Counted from the first letter of the stretch, positions 9,758-18,846 are shown. The stretch: DNA of 64,000 nt from Thermovirga lienii DSM 17291 (GCA_000233775.1 CP003096.1:1886501-1950500), one strand, 5' to 3'. Numbers and translations are program-made. Notes: generated by a model from the letters alone, not told the origin.

Positions 9758-11209
9758 CTATTTAAAAAATATACTTCTATTTATAATCAAAAATACTCCT
9801 AAGCTTAATACTACACTCAATAAGTAAATAGTTTCTCCAGTATTTATCAAAAGAAACAAGATAGGTAAACAAATATATGGCGCGGCTAATAAACTCTGTT
9901 TAACTAAATATCCAAATACTTTCTTTATAGGTATGTCAATAACTTTCATTATATAAAAACAAATCCCAAAATAAATTATTGCACCACATAATCCCAAAAA
10001 CTTTATAATAAATAAATCATTACCAACAAAGCCCCCCCATAACAAAACTCCAATTCTAGAAACAAATAAGCATATATTTGATATTAATAATTGAATTTGT
10101 TTATTCATTACAAAATAAACTGTCGACATTGGGGAAGAAATAAATTGAAAAAAAATCCAAATTGATAAATACCTTACATATTCACCGGCTGCTGCCCACT
10201 GTTTACCAAATACTAAAGAAAACAAATCCGGTGCAGATATGGCAATAAGGGCTAACGGCACCAATCCTATAGCCACTAATTTTTTAAAAACATCAAAAGT
10301 TATCTGTTCCAGATTTCCATTTATTTTCGCCTCATTAGCTCTAGGAAAGAATACCTGTGCTATAGCCCCACCTGCCACATTCATTGGAACCGTCAAGACT
10401 CTATGCCCCAAAGCATAAAACCCAACTACAGCCGGACTAAAAAAATATCCCAACAAAACAGGTATTATCATATGAGAAGCGACATTTAAAAGATTTGCCC
10501 ATAAAGTATATAAAGGGAAATTTCTATATAAAATAAGTACATTTTTTAAACTTTTTCCATCAATAGACACATAAAACTTTTCTTTCTCTTCCTTCCAAAC
10601 CCTCCAGGCCAGCCTTCCTGTTGCTGCCGCCTGTCCGGCTATATATCCGCCTATCAATCCCCCAGCACCAGCATTTAAGGAGGCCCCTGATGCTATCTGG
10701 GTAACAGCCGTAACTGAATTTTGGGTTATCTGCCTTATAGCTAATCTTTTGAATTGTTTACGCCTGGTGCTCCAGTAATTCAGGGCCTGGAAGGTTCCGG
10801 TCAAAAAAAGGCTTGCTGGCAAAAACCAGAGCCAGAAGGATATTTTGGGAGCACTTAATAGTAAAGCAAAACTGTCCCTAAAAAGGGCTACCAGTACCAG
10901 CACCATCAGGCTGGTAACCGAACATATCAGCAGGCACAATACCAAAAGATTAGCCGCATCTTCATCTTTCTCGGGCAGTACTATGGCCAGTTCATACCTC
11001 AGGCAGGCTATTACAGATAATATGCCCAGGATTGAGGTGTACAGGGCATATACACCGAAATCATCCGGGGTATAAAGCCTGGTTAAAATCGGGGCTATTA
11101 GTATAAGCAAGGCCTGGGCAAAGGTAGTTCCGGTCATTAAGGTTGCTACATTTCTTATAAAGCTGCCCGGGGGAAGCTTGTGATTAAGCCAGTTTTTAAA
11201 TTTATCCAT
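9758..11209 (-). CDS. Wzx-type O-antigen flippase
   Basis: A 483-residue MOP-superfamily membrane protein, the expected length for Wzx. It moves undecaprenyl-linked repeat units across the inner membrane. It opens with a short basic N-terminus and VATLMTGTTFAQALLILIAPILTRLY, the usual first-helix pattern. About 12 hydrophobic helices follow, with PLYTLWANLLNVASHMIIPVL in the middle. A DNA-sugar pathway set (wbpA, B, D) lies directly upstream on the same strand. It appears intact, so export capacity remains even though both polymerase genes at 5.3-8.9 kb are broken. Confidence 0.9.
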   Translation of the reverse strand: MDKFKNWLNHKLPPGSFIRNVATLMTGTTFAQALLILIAPILTRLYTPDDFGVYALYTSILGILSVIACLRYELAIVLPEKDEDAANLLVLCLLICSVTSLMVLVLVALFRDSFALLLSAPKISFWLWFLPASLFLTGTFQALNYWSTRRKQFKRLAIRQITQNSVTAVTQIASGASLNAGAGGLIGGYIAGQAAATGRLAWRVWKEEKEKFYVSIDGKSLKNVLILYRNFPLYTLWANLLNVASHMIIPVLLGYFFSPAVVGFYALGHRVLTVPMNVAGGAIAQVFFPRANEAKINGNLEQITFDVFKKLVAIGLVPLALIAISAPDLFSLVFGKQWAAAGEYVRYLSIWIFFQFISSPMSTVYFVMNKQIQLLISNICLFVSRIGVLLWGGFVGNDLFIIKFLGLCGAIIYFGICFYIMKVIDIPIKKVFGYLVKQSLLAAPYICLPILFLLINTGETIYLLSVVLSLGVFLIINRSIFFK

Positions 11210-11258
11210 ATAAGTTTGATGAGGAAGCAGGATTAATTACCATGCTCATCCCCTTCCC

Positions 11259-12260
11259 TCATCTCCCCCTCACTTCCCTGTATATCTCCTCTAAAAGCCA
11301 CAGGGATTTTCGGCCTTCGCTGCCGTCGCAAACCGGTTTTTCCTTCCCGGCTAAAACATCCAGGACATTCCTGTAATAGCCGCTGTGTCCAAAGCCATAT
11401 ACGGAAGACGGGTTGGTGCTGGCTTTTTCTACTTCCCGGTCATAATCCCTGGTATCTGCAAATTCCCAGTGTTCTATCCTGTTCATGGCTATGCCGCTTA
11501 TTCTGACCGTTCCTTTTTCGCCCAGGATGGTGATGGAGCCTTCCATATTTCTGGGATAAGTCAGCATGGTTACATTTATGGAGCCGATAGCCCCGTTTTT
11601 GAAACGGATGATGGCAGCCCCGGTGTCTTCAGCTTCTATTTTTCTTTCCAGGGTAGCTGTTATTGATTTTACTTCCTCTATTTCCCCTCCAAACCACTGC
11701 ACCATGTCTACATAGTGGGAAGCCTGGTTCATGAAGGCTCCGCCGTCACATTTCCAGGTTCCCCGCCAGGGTGCCTGGTCGTAGTATTCCTGCGGCCTAG
11801 TCCAGAATACATTGGAAGTTATCATGTAAATCCTGCCAAAACGCCCTTCTTCGTAAGCCCTCCTTAAAAGCTGGATTGAAGGGTTTAAGCGGTTCTGCAG
11901 GACGACAAAGAGTTTTACCCCTCTGGCAGCACAGGTTTTTATAAGCTGGTCTGCTTCTTTAAGCCTTACCCCCATCGGCTTTTCGGTTATGACATGCTTG
12001 CCGTGCTCGGCAGCCATTATGCCGTGTTCAGGGTGCAGGCCGGAAGGAGTGCAGACAGATACAAAATCTATCTCCCTGATTTTAAGCATTTCTTCATATG
12101 ATGATGTCCAGAAAGGTATGCCATATTTTTGAGCTGCTTCCCTGGCCCTTTCTGGTATAATGTCACAGCAGGCCACACATTCCGCATCCATCTGGGCAGC
12201 TATGGCTTCAAAGTGGTTCCTCGATATGCGACCGCAGCCGACAAGCCCTATTTTTATCAT
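11259..12260 (-). CDS. wbpB: Gfo/Idh/MocA dehydrogenase, WbpB-like
   Basis: A 333-residue NAD-dependent oxidoreductase. The Rossmann motif IGLVGCGRISRNHFEAI is at the N-terminus, EKPMGVRLKEAD near residue 94 (the family's EKP), and GGAFMNQASHYVDMVQWFGG near residue 172 holds the catalytic His. Lying between wbpA- and wbpD-like genes, it most likely oxidises UDP-GlcNAcA at C3 to the 3-keto sugar. The next step needs the aminotransferase WbpE, whose gene directly upstream is a remnant. The ATG has GGAGG 7 nt upstream. Symbol assigned from family and context. Confidence 0.85.
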   Translation of the reverse strand: MIKIGLVGCGRISRNHFEAIAAQMDAECVACCDIIPERAREAAQKYGIPFWTSSYEEMLKIREIDFVSVCTPSGLHPEHGIMAAEHGKHVITEKPMGVRLKEADQLIKTCAARGVKLFVVLQNRLNPSIQLLRRAYEEGRFGRIYMITSNVFWTRPQEYYDQAPWRGTWKCDGGAFMNQASHYVDMVQWFGGEIEEVKSITATLERKIEAEDTGAAIIRFKNGAIGSINVTMLTYPRNMEGSITILGEKGTVRISGIAMNRIEHWEFADTRDYDREVEKASTNPSSVYGFGHSGYYRNVLDVLAGKEKPVCDGSEGRKSLWLLEEIYREVRGR

Positions 12261-12272
12261 TCCTGATCCTCC

Positions 12273-12420
12273 TTATAATCTTTTCATCTGGCAAAAAATT
12301 TTCCTGCACTTTGGATCCCAGTATATATTCGCCGCTTACCAGCACTTCCACTATGGCCTGGTCTATTTCCGGCTTTATTTTCTGGTACTGGCTTACTAAG
12401 TCAAGCGTGGGGATTTTCAT
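12273..12420 (-). pseudogene. wbpE: WbpE-like aminotransferase, internally deleted remnant
   Basis: The start is normal, with GAGGAG upstream, and reads MKIPTLDLVSQYQKIKPEI through VLVSGEYILGSKVQ. This is the N-terminus of DegT/DnrJ/EryC1 PLP aminotransferases, including the flexible G-x-Y-I-x-G segment. A family member has about 360 residues, but only about 40 codons follow before the sequence runs into the ribosome site of wbpB. In a different frame the last codons read KIFCQMKRL and stop at 12273-12275, just before GGAGG. That is what the original C-terminus might look like. The PLP lysine and all core motifs are gone. Confidence 0.8.
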
Positions 12421-12427
12421 TTCTTAT

Positions 12428-13012
12428 CTATCTTTTCTCCTCGTCAGGTCTTATTTCGGTTTCGCTTACTTTTATGTAGCCTGCTCCACATGCGGGACAG
12501 GCAGCAACATCATTCTTGAAATCAAGCTTTTCCCCACACTTGCATACCCATCCCTTAATCCGGGCAGGATTGCCGTAAACCAAAGCATAGTCTGGTATGT
12601 CCCTGGTTACTACTGCACCTGCTCCCACCAAGGCATATCTTCCAATAGTGCTGCCGCAGACAACTGTGGCATTAGCTCCGATGGAAGCCCCCTTTTTTAT
12701 AAGGGTACTCCTGAACTCATCTTTTCTCTCAATAAAGGCACGGGGATTTATCACATTGGTAAAAACCATGGAGGGCCCCAAAAAAACATCGTCTTCACAT
12801 ATAACCCCGCTGTACAGGGAAACATTATTCTGCACCTTTACATTGTTGCCCAAAATGACTCCCGAAGCTACAAACACATTCTGCCCCAGAACGCAGTTTT
12901 TCCCTATGCGGCTATCCTTCATGACATGGCAGAAATGCCATATTTTTGTGCCTTCCCCTATTTCGCAAGGTTCATCTATATAACTGGAAGGGTGAACAAA
13001 GTATTTTTCCAT
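12428..13012 (-). CDS. wbpD: WbpD-like N-acetyltransferase with C-terminal zinc ribbon
   Basis: About 194 residues. Hexapeptide beta-helix turns run from the start (KYFVHPSSYIDEPCEIGEG) to IGRYALVGAGAVVTRDIPD. The His of FCHVMKDSRIG and the NVSLYSGV and AFIERKDEFR segments match WbpD/WlbB, which N-acetylates the C3 amine of UDP-GlcNAc3NA. After the usual GNPARIKGW comes an extra CKCGEKL...CPACGAGY module, a probable Zn ribbon of four Cys. I start it at the ATG at 13012, since the upstream GTG falls inside the AGGTGA ribosome site. Its substrate needs WbpE, which is broken here. Confidence 0.85.
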   Translation of the reverse strand: MEKYFVHPSSYIDEPCEIGEGTKIWHFCHVMKDSRIGKNCVLGQNVFVASGVILGNNVKVQNNVSLYSGVICEDDVFLGPSMVFTNVINPRAFIERKDEFRSTLIKKGASIGANATVVCGSTIGRYALVGAGAVVTRDIPDYALVYGNPARIKGWVCKCGEKLDFKNDVAACPACGAGYIKVSETEIRPDEEKR

Positions 13013-13032
13013 AAGCTTCACCTACACTTCAT

Positions 13033-14349
13033 CTACAAGAGTATAATTTTCTCTCGCCCGCTTTTTACCCCCCTGGTTGCATTGCGGGTGTCAAATACGC
13101 ACTTGGCATGGTCTACAACCCACTGATAATCAATATTGCTGTGGTCAGTAGTTATTATTACAATATCCACACCTTTTACCAGCTCTTCCGTAAGGGGAAC
13201 TGATTCCATGCTTATGTCGTGTTCACGGAACGCAGGAATAAAGGGGTCATGGTAAACTACTTCCATCCTTTCAGCCAGTAAAAGCTTTATGACATCTATA
13301 GCCGGGGATTCCCGACCATCTTCTATATCTTTTTTATAAGCTACCCCTAAAACCAGGGCCTTGGCACGGGAAGGAGCTGTGCCCTGCCTGTTTAATATGC
13401 GCACTGTTTTTTCCTTCACAAACTCTGGCATTCTGCGGTTTATCTCTCCAGCCAGGGATATGAAATGGGTGCTAAAGTTGTATTCCCTGGCTTTCCATTC
13501 CAGATAGTGAGGGTCAATAGGTATGCAGTGGCCTCCTACCCCCGGCCCCGGATAAAAAGGCATTATGCCAAAAGGCTTGGTAAAGGCAGCATCCAAAACT
13601 TCCCATACATTAAGCCCCATGCGGTCGCAAAGGAGGGCCATTTCATTCACCAGGGCAATATTTACCGCCCGGAAGGTGTTTTCAAAAACTTTGCTGAGTT
13701 CAGCCGCTTTGGCACATGATACAGCCACCACATTTTCAATAGTCTGGCTGTAGAATTCCATGGCTACTTCCAGAGATTCCGGATCCACCCCTCCTACCAC
13801 CTTAAAGGTGTTCTTGGTGGTATACCTCTTGTTGCCCGGGTCAACCCGCTCCGGTGAATGAGCCAGGTAAAAGTCTTTCCCTGCCTTCAGGCCGGACGAT
13901 TCCAACATGGGCAGCATTACCTCTTCGGTCGTACCCGGATAGGTGGTAGATTCCAGGGTTACAAGCTGCCCCCTTCTCAAATAAGGGGCTATCGATCTGG
14001 TTACCGACTCCACATACTGCAGGTCAGGGGTAAGGTTTTTGGTCAGGGGAGTAGGAACACATATCACTATTACATCCATCTTCGGCACACTTCTAAAGTC
14101 AGTTTCGGCTGCAAGCAGCCCTTTTTCCACCAGCATTTTCAGCTCATCATCTTTTACATCAAGTATGTAGTTTTCTCCCCGGTTTATTTTCTCCGCCCTT
14201 TTGGGGTTTTGTTCAATGCCTATCACCCTGTAGCCTACTTTGCCTTTTTCCACGGCAAAAGGAAGCCCTACATAACCCAGGCCTACTACTCCCACCAGCG
14301 CACTGCGGTCCCTGATTTTGGCTAGCAGTTCTGCTTTACAGCTATTCAT
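13033..14349 (-). CDS. wbpA: UDP-GlcNAc 6-dehydrogenase, WbpA-like
   Basis: A 438-residue nucleotide-sugar dehydrogenase of the UDP-Glc/GDP-Man dehydrogenase family. VGVVGLGYVGLPFA near residue 18 is the NAD-binding motif, and VCVPTPLTKNLTPDLQYV and LESTTYPGTTEEV follow. The catalytic Cys is in PGPGVGGHCIPIDPHYL near residue 266. The C-terminal domain has VLGVAYKKDIEDGRESPA. It oxidises the C6 of a UDP-HexNAc to the uronic acid, the entry step to the diacetamido-uronic acid route. It is the first gene of the wbpA-wbpD-(wbpE)-wbpB run. Confidence 0.9.
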   Translation of the reverse strand: MNSCKAELLAKIRDRSALVGVVGLGYVGLPFAVEKGKVGYRVIGIEQNPKRAEKINRGENYILDVKDDELKMLVEKGLLAAETDFRSVPKMDVIVICVPTPLTKNLTPDLQYVESVTRSIAPYLRRGQLVTLESTTYPGTTEEVMLPMLESSGLKAGKDFYLAHSPERVDPGNKRYTTKNTFKVVGGVDPESLEVAMEFYSQTIENVVAVSCAKAAELSKVFENTFRAVNIALVNEMALLCDRMGLNVWEVLDAAFTKPFGIMPFYPGPGVGGHCIPIDPHYLEWKAREYNFSTHFISLAGEINRRMPEFVKEKTVRILNRQGTAPSRAKALVLGVAYKKDIEDGRESPAIDVIKLLLAERMEVVYHDPFIPAFREHDISMESVPLTEELVKGVDIVIITTDHSNIDYQWVVDHAKCVFDTRNATRGVKSGREKIILL

Positions 14350-14448
14350 GATTACCCCGTCCTTAACTATGATTTTTTATTTCTACCTGTTTTAATTTAT
14401 ATTTGTTTAAATACAGCAAACAGTGTTTGTCCTTTCCGCCTTAAAATC

Positions 14449-16413
14449 CTACCCCATCCCCCATTTCCTGCCTTCTGCCTCCTTTCGCTCATCGGCTGCG
14501 GCCACTTCGCCTGCCGCCTGGAATTCCGGGATAAGGGAATGTATGAAATCCATTACTGCTTTCCTGTCCAGTCTTCTGGCTCTGGTTATGGTTTTTTCCC
14601 ATTCGTCTATCATGTTCAGGATATTAAGATTTTGAGGAGGCAGATGGCAGAGGAATATCCTTTCATGCCGGGTAGCCTCTATCTGCTCCCGGGCAGCAAA
14701 GAGCTCTTCATGCAGTTTTTCTCCCGGCCTTATGCCGGTAATCTTTATTTCAATATCTTCTCCTGGCTGGTAGCCCACGAGCCTTATCATGTCATATGCC
14801 AGATCCATTATTCTTACGGGTTCTCCCATGTCCAGGACAAATATTTCCCCTCCCATGGCCATGGCTCCTGCCTGGATTACCAGCTGGACCGCTTCCGGTA
14901 TAGTCATGAAGTAACGGGTCATTTCCGGATGGGTTACGGTGACCGGTCCGCCTTTTTCAATCTGCTTTCTGAATATGGGAACCACACTCCCCCTGCTGCC
15001 CAGTACATTGCCGAAACGAACGGCAGCAAAAGTGGTCTGGCTCTTATGGTTCATCTCCTGGATTATAAGTTCGGCTGCCCTTTTGGTAGCTCCCATGACG
15101 TTAGACGGGTTTACCGCCTTGTCGGTCGAGATAAGGATAAAGGTTTCCGACTGAAAGCGATCCGCGGCTTCTGCCAGGTTGCGGGTACCGAAGATGTTGT
15201 TTTTTACCGCTTCCAGGGGGTGTTTTTCCATCATCGGCACATGTTTGTAGGCAGCCGCATGGAATACTACCTGCGGCCTGCAGGTGCCGAATATATGGAT
15301 AAGCCGTTCCTTATCTCTTATATCTGCCAGCTCCGGCACGATATCAAGGGCAGGGAGATTTTCCCTCAGCTCATTTTCAATCTCAAACAGGTCATTTTCA
15401 GAGCAGTCAAGGAGAATGAGCCTTTTCGGTTTATTTACGGCTATCTGCCGGCACAGTTCAGAGCCGATGGAGCCCCCGGCCCCGCTTACCAGAACAGTTT
15501 TATCCTTAAGATAGCCGGCTATTTCATCCAGGTTTAGCTTTACCGGCTCCCTTTTCAGTAGGTCATCCAGTTCTATTTCTTTTATGCGGTATTTTCTGCC
15601 CAAGAGAGTATCGGCTCCCTGGAATATGCGGGCCTTCGCCCCAATCTGCCGGCATATCTGGTTAATCTCCCGGATGGTCCTGCCTCCTGCGGAAGGCATG
15701 GCTATTATTATCTCATCTATGTGATACTCTCTTACTATCCTGGGTATTGCTTCCCTGGTGCCTAAAACCGGGATGCCGTAAATGCTGAGCTTCTGCTTCA
15801 TGGGATTATCATCGATGAAACCTACCGCCTCTAGGTTAAGCTTCCTGTTGTTCATTATTTCCCTTGCCACCATGGCACCTGCATCGCCGGCTCCTATAAT
15901 TAGAACGCGGGAAGATGGAGAATTCCTGTTTGCCAGCATCATATCCCGCACAAGCCGCCATCCCAGACGGGAACTGCCTACAAACGCGATTATGAAAAAC
16001 CAGGAAAGTATATATACACTGCGCGGCAGGGTGGGAAAGCCCAAAGCATAAATAAGGACCACCATTATTACTGCCCCGGCCGTGGCTGCCTTTAAAAGGC
16101 CGTACAGCTCCCTTATGCTCGCATACCGCCACATGCGGTGGTAAAGCCTTCCCAGGTAAAAACATATTATGTTTACCAGGATGTAATAGGGAAGGAGATA
16201 ACGAAAAGCTGATACATACTGGCCCGGTATATCTCCTTCAAAGCGAAGGAGAAGCCCCGTCATGAGGGCTGCTGCTATTAACAGGCTGTCAATGAGTATG
16301 AGGATTATAATTCTTGCTGCTCCATTCAAGTTTCCCGCCGCCTTTGGTTTAATCTGCCTCTGCTCTACCTGCCATTTTAAGATATTCGGCATACCCATGG
16401 TTGTAGAAAGCAA
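14449..16413 (-). CDS. Membrane-bound UDP-GlcNAc 4,6-dehydratase (WbpM/PglF/CapD type)
   Basis: A 654-residue protein. Four transmembrane helices occupy the first ~150 residues, followed by a CoA-binding-like Rossmann domain (RVLIIGAGDAGAMVAREI near residue 170). The catalytic SDR domain starts near residue 305 with KTVLVSGAGGSIGSELCRQI. The active-site segment is STDKAVNPSNVMGATKRAAE, where Met replaces the usual SDR Tyr, as in the large membrane dehydratases. It makes UDP-4-keto-6-deoxy sugars for N-acetylated deoxy sugars such as QuiNAc. The start is unclear: TTG at 16413 or ATG at 16398 or 16392; none has a strong ribosome site. Confidence 0.85.
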   Translation of the reverse strand: MLSTTMGMPNILKWQVEQRQIKPKAAGNLNGAARIIILILIDSLLIAAALMTGLLLRFEGDIPGQYVSAFRYLLPYYILVNIICFYLGRLYHRMWRYASIRELYGLLKAATAGAVIMVVLIYALGFPTLPRSVYILSWFFIIAFVGSSRLGWRLVRDMMLANRNSPSSRVLIIGAGDAGAMVAREIMNNRKLNLEAVGFIDDNPMKQKLSIYGIPVLGTREAIPRIVREYHIDEIIIAMPSAGGRTIREINQICRQIGAKARIFQGADTLLGRKYRIKEIELDDLLKREPVKLNLDEIAGYLKDKTVLVSGAGGSIGSELCRQIAVNKPKRLILLDCSENDLFEIENELRENLPALDIVPELADIRDKERLIHIFGTCRPQVVFHAAAYKHVPMMEKHPLEAVKNNIFGTRNLAEAADRFQSETFILISTDKAVNPSNVMGATKRAAELIIQEMNHKSQTTFAAVRFGNVLGSRGSVVPIFRKQIEKGGPVTVTHPEMTRYFMTIPEAVQLVIQAGAMAMGGEIFVLDMGEPVRIMDLAYDMIRLVGYQPGEDIEIKITGIRPGEKLHEELFAAREQIEATRHERIFLCHLPPQNLNILNMIDEWEKTITRARRLDRKAVMDFIHSLIPEFQAAGEVAAADERKEAEGRKWGMG

Positions 16414-16492
16414 AGCTCACATTTTAGTACAAGTTTCCAGTCCCGCTTATGTTCCCCCATATATCCTCAGCTGCTCTGGTATCTACACCAGG

Positions 16493-16546
16493 ATGCAGAT
16501 TATATTTTAAATGCAGACTATATTTTAGATGCAGATTATATTTTAA
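16493..16546. repeat. Three tandem 18-bp repeats
   Basis: Three head-to-tail copies of ATGCAGATTATATTTTAA (16493-16510, 16511-16528, 16529-16546); the middle copy has two base changes (C for T and G for A). The unit is AT-rich and not part of a supported gene. It lies in the 262-bp gap between murJ and the WbpM-like gene, where promoters for the latter would be expected. Confidence 0.9.
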
Positions 16547-16675
16547 ATACTTTGTAGCAAATATCAAGTGTATATTCTGTTCCCGGATAAGGTGGTATTT
16601 TGAGGTGATCTTATGAATAACAAAAGAAGCCCTTTGTCTGCTGCCAGGTATAACCCTTAAATACGAAAACACTTA

Positions 16676-18199
16676 TCAGCTCAGGAATCTTGCTAGGATT
16701 GTTTTAACTTCATAGATGATTATTTCTACCTCTTTTATTTTCATGAAATATATTATTGCTCCATATATAAAGGCGCCGACGGCAGTGGCGATAATCAAAG
16801 CCCAGTTGCTGCCTAGGGGAGCCAGCATAAAATCGTAAGCAGCCTTGGCTAAAAGCCCCATGACCGCAGAAGCCAAAGCTGTCTTGCTAAGCGTTACAGC
16901 TATATTCCTTATCCCAAAGGGTCCTATCTTTTTTCTCAAACTTATAAACAGGAGGGCAACGGCCAAAATAGCCGATATGCTGGTAGCCAGAGCAAGCCCT
17001 CCAATACCCAAAAAACGGGACAGTATTATGTTCAATATGATATTGGCGGCGACAGCTATGGCTCCATTTACCATTGGGGTTTTAGTATCGTGCATGGCAT
17101 AAAAAGCTCTGCTTAAAATTTCCCTATAAGCCACAGCGGTCATCCCCACCGCATAGAAGAACAAGGCGGACGAGGTAAGCTCCAATGCCTTTAGGTCGAA
17201 GGCTCCCCGGCCGAACAAAAACTTTATTACAGGAACGGAGAAAACCATTGTTCCTACCGTAAACGGAACCACGACAAGGCCTACCAAATTCATGGTTTTG
17301 GTCAGCATCCCCTTTAACCCAGCTATATTGTTAGCGGAAGCCATTCTCGAAATCGCAGGAAACATTACAGTCGCTACCGACATCACGAATATGCCCTGGT
17401 TAAAGCCATTAAGCCGGCTTGCATAATTAAGGGCAGATATCCCCCCCACCACTATCCGGGAAGCCAGGGTCCTGTCGACCAAAACGTTGATCTGGCTTAC
17501 AGAGACTCCAAAAACGACCGGCAGCGCAAGAAGGACCATCTTTCTTATGTTGGGGTCCGACTTATCAAGGGTCAGGCAATAGCGGTAGCCTTTTTTGTAG
17601 GCAAAGGGCAGAAGAAAAAAAAGCTGAGACGCAGCAGCCAGGACAAGGCCAAGGGGCAGGAAAATGTTTTTTGTCCATGCGCTCAAGGTTATGGAGGCGA
17701 TAACTATTATGTTGTATGGAAAGCCAATGAGGGCAGGCGGAATAAAGTCGTTTCGTATCTGGAGGAAACTTTTGAATATGTAAGTTACACCAGTAAAAAA
17801 CACTGCCGCAATGCTTAACCTGGTAAAAAATACAGCCAAACGCAAGGTCTCACCGCTAAAACCAGAGGCAAATAGCTTAACAATAGGAACAGTGAAAGTG
17901 AGTCCTATTACAACTACAATAAAAGCAAAAAGGAGGATAAAATTAACTAGATTGTTTGAGAACCTAAAAGCTTCCTCTTCTCCTCTTTCCCTTTCAACCC
18001 TAGTAAAGATGGGAATATAGCTTGTAGAAAGCGCTGCTCCTACAAAGGCAAAGATGACCGCAGGGATAGTGATGGAAATCAAATAAGCATCGCTTACATC
18101 TGAGGCCCCATAGAAATAGGACAACACGATCTCCCTTAAAAAGCCTAAGAACTTAGATGCGGTGCTTATCACTGTAAGCCAGATAATAAATTTTTTCAT
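16676..18199 (-). CDS. murJ: MurJ/MviN lipid II flippase
   Basis: A 507-residue MOP-superfamily protein with about 14 hydrophobic helices. The N-terminus MKKFIIWLTVISTASKFLGFLRE and the SRVLG-like positioning, with YFYGASDVSDAYLISITIPA, are typical of MurJ. Further conserved parts are SQINVLVDRTLAS near residue 235 and LSRAFYAMHDTKTPM near residue 355. It flips lipid II for peptidoglycan synthesis, although MurJ-like proteins near polysaccharide clusters can have other lipid-linked cargo. Length is normal. It is a likely boundary gene of the polysaccharide locus. Confidence 0.9.
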   Translation of the reverse strand: MKKFIIWLTVISTASKFLGFLREIVLSYFYGASDVSDAYLISITIPAVIFAFVGAALSTSYIPIFTRVERERGEEEAFRFSNNLVNFILLFAFIVVVIGLTFTVPIVKLFASGFSGETLRLAVFFTRLSIAAVFFTGVTYIFKSFLQIRNDFIPPALIGFPYNIIVIASITLSAWTKNIFLPLGLVLAAASQLFFLLPFAYKKGYRYCLTLDKSDPNIRKMVLLALPVVFGVSVSQINVLVDRTLASRIVVGGISALNYASRLNGFNQGIFVMSVATVMFPAISRMASANNIAGLKGMLTKTMNLVGLVVVPFTVGTMVFSVPVIKFLFGRGAFDLKALELTSSALFFYAVGMTAVAYREILSRAFYAMHDTKTPMVNGAIAVAANIILNIILSRFLGIGGLALATSISAILAVALLFISLRKKIGPFGIRNIAVTLSKTALASAVMGLLAKAAYDFMLAPLGSNWALIIATAVGAFIYGAIIYFMKIKEVEIIIYEVKTILARFLS

Positions 18200-18305
18200 G
18201 ATCTGCTATTTATACGCCCTTCTTTTTGTGCTTATCTTTGCTGTTTGCACATGCGCTCCCATTCTAAATACTTACCCCTATAAGGTCAATGAAGGCCAAC
18301 ATGAT

Positions 18306-18334
18306 CTATAGGCCGTCTTTAAGACGGCCTATAG
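18306..18334. terminator. Perfect palindrome downstream of the sigma-like gene
   Basis: Two 14-base arms (CTATAGGCCGTCTT and its complement) flank a single central T, four bases after the sigma-like stop. It could form a very stable hairpin between this gene and murJ. No clear T-run follows on either strand, so it may act as a transcript end or processing site and not as a textbook terminator. Confidence 0.55.
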
Positions 18335-18338
18335 AGTG

Positions 18339-18824
18339 CTACTCCTCGTTCAAGGCTTCCTTTATCTTTTCCTTCATTATCTTCATCTTCTTGCTTATTG
18401 CCTGTTGGGTCATCCCAAGGATCTCCCCTATCTGCTGTTGTGTCTTTCCTGCAAGAAAGTGTCTTAATATCTCCACATCTTTCTTTAGGATATTCTCAAG
18501 GAACATTCGAAAATCCACGATTTCAAAGTCACTTATTGCTCTTGGGTCCGATATATTTTCGAACTCTTCCTTGAAGTCGTATTTCGATTCCTCCCTATAT
18601 TTCCAAAGCTTTCTGGCCTTGGATCTCATCATTCCGGGCAGGCGCTTTTTGACATAATCCATAAGCTCCCCTGTCTTCTTAATCTTTTCCTGCGTTCTGC
18701 CCTTCAAAAGCTCCAATAAAGCCAAATGCCCTTCCTGAACAAGGTCCTCGAAGTCCTCACGCGAATTGGCATACCTCCTTGCCGTCGCAATGATCAACTT
18801 ACTGAAGTCCTTATTCATCTTCAT
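18339..18824 (-). CDS. Small sigma-70-family-like factor
   Basis: A 161-residue protein with a sigma region-2-like N-terminus (REDFEDLVQEGHLALLELL, compare the DLVQEG core motif). A C-terminal region-4-like helix-turn-helix reads LRHFLAGKTQQQIGEILGMTQQAISKKMKIMKEK. The middle is short and lysine-rich, with no region 3. Such proteins direct RNA polymerase to special promoters or regulate mobile DNA; the target is unknown. The ATG at 18824 has AAGGAGGT 14 nt upstream, directly against the end of IS256 copy C. Any native promoter has therefore been displaced. Confidence 0.75.
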   Translation of the reverse strand: MKMNKDFSKLIIATARRYANSREDFEDLVQEGHLALLELLKGRTQEKIKKTGELMDYVKKRLPGMMRSKARKLWKYREESKYDFKEEFENISDPRAISDFEIVDFRMFLENILKKDVEILRHFLAGKTQQQIGEILGMTQQAISKKMKIMKEKIKEALNEE

Positions 18825-18846
18825 GATAACTAAGCTTTACCTCCTT

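Noticed and set aside
14539-15537. A 332-codon plus-strand frame antisense to the WbpM-like gene
   Set aside because: Composition is unlike a protein and the minus strand encodes a complete dehydratase with all motifs.
16493-16546. CRISPR array
   Set aside because: The repeats are directly adjacent with no spacers, only three units, and no cas genes are present.
16424-16672. An 82-residue protein with KYNLHLKYSLHL repeats
   Set aside because: The repeats are the translation of the 18-bp DNA tandem repeat; no ribosome site or conserved sequence supports a gene.
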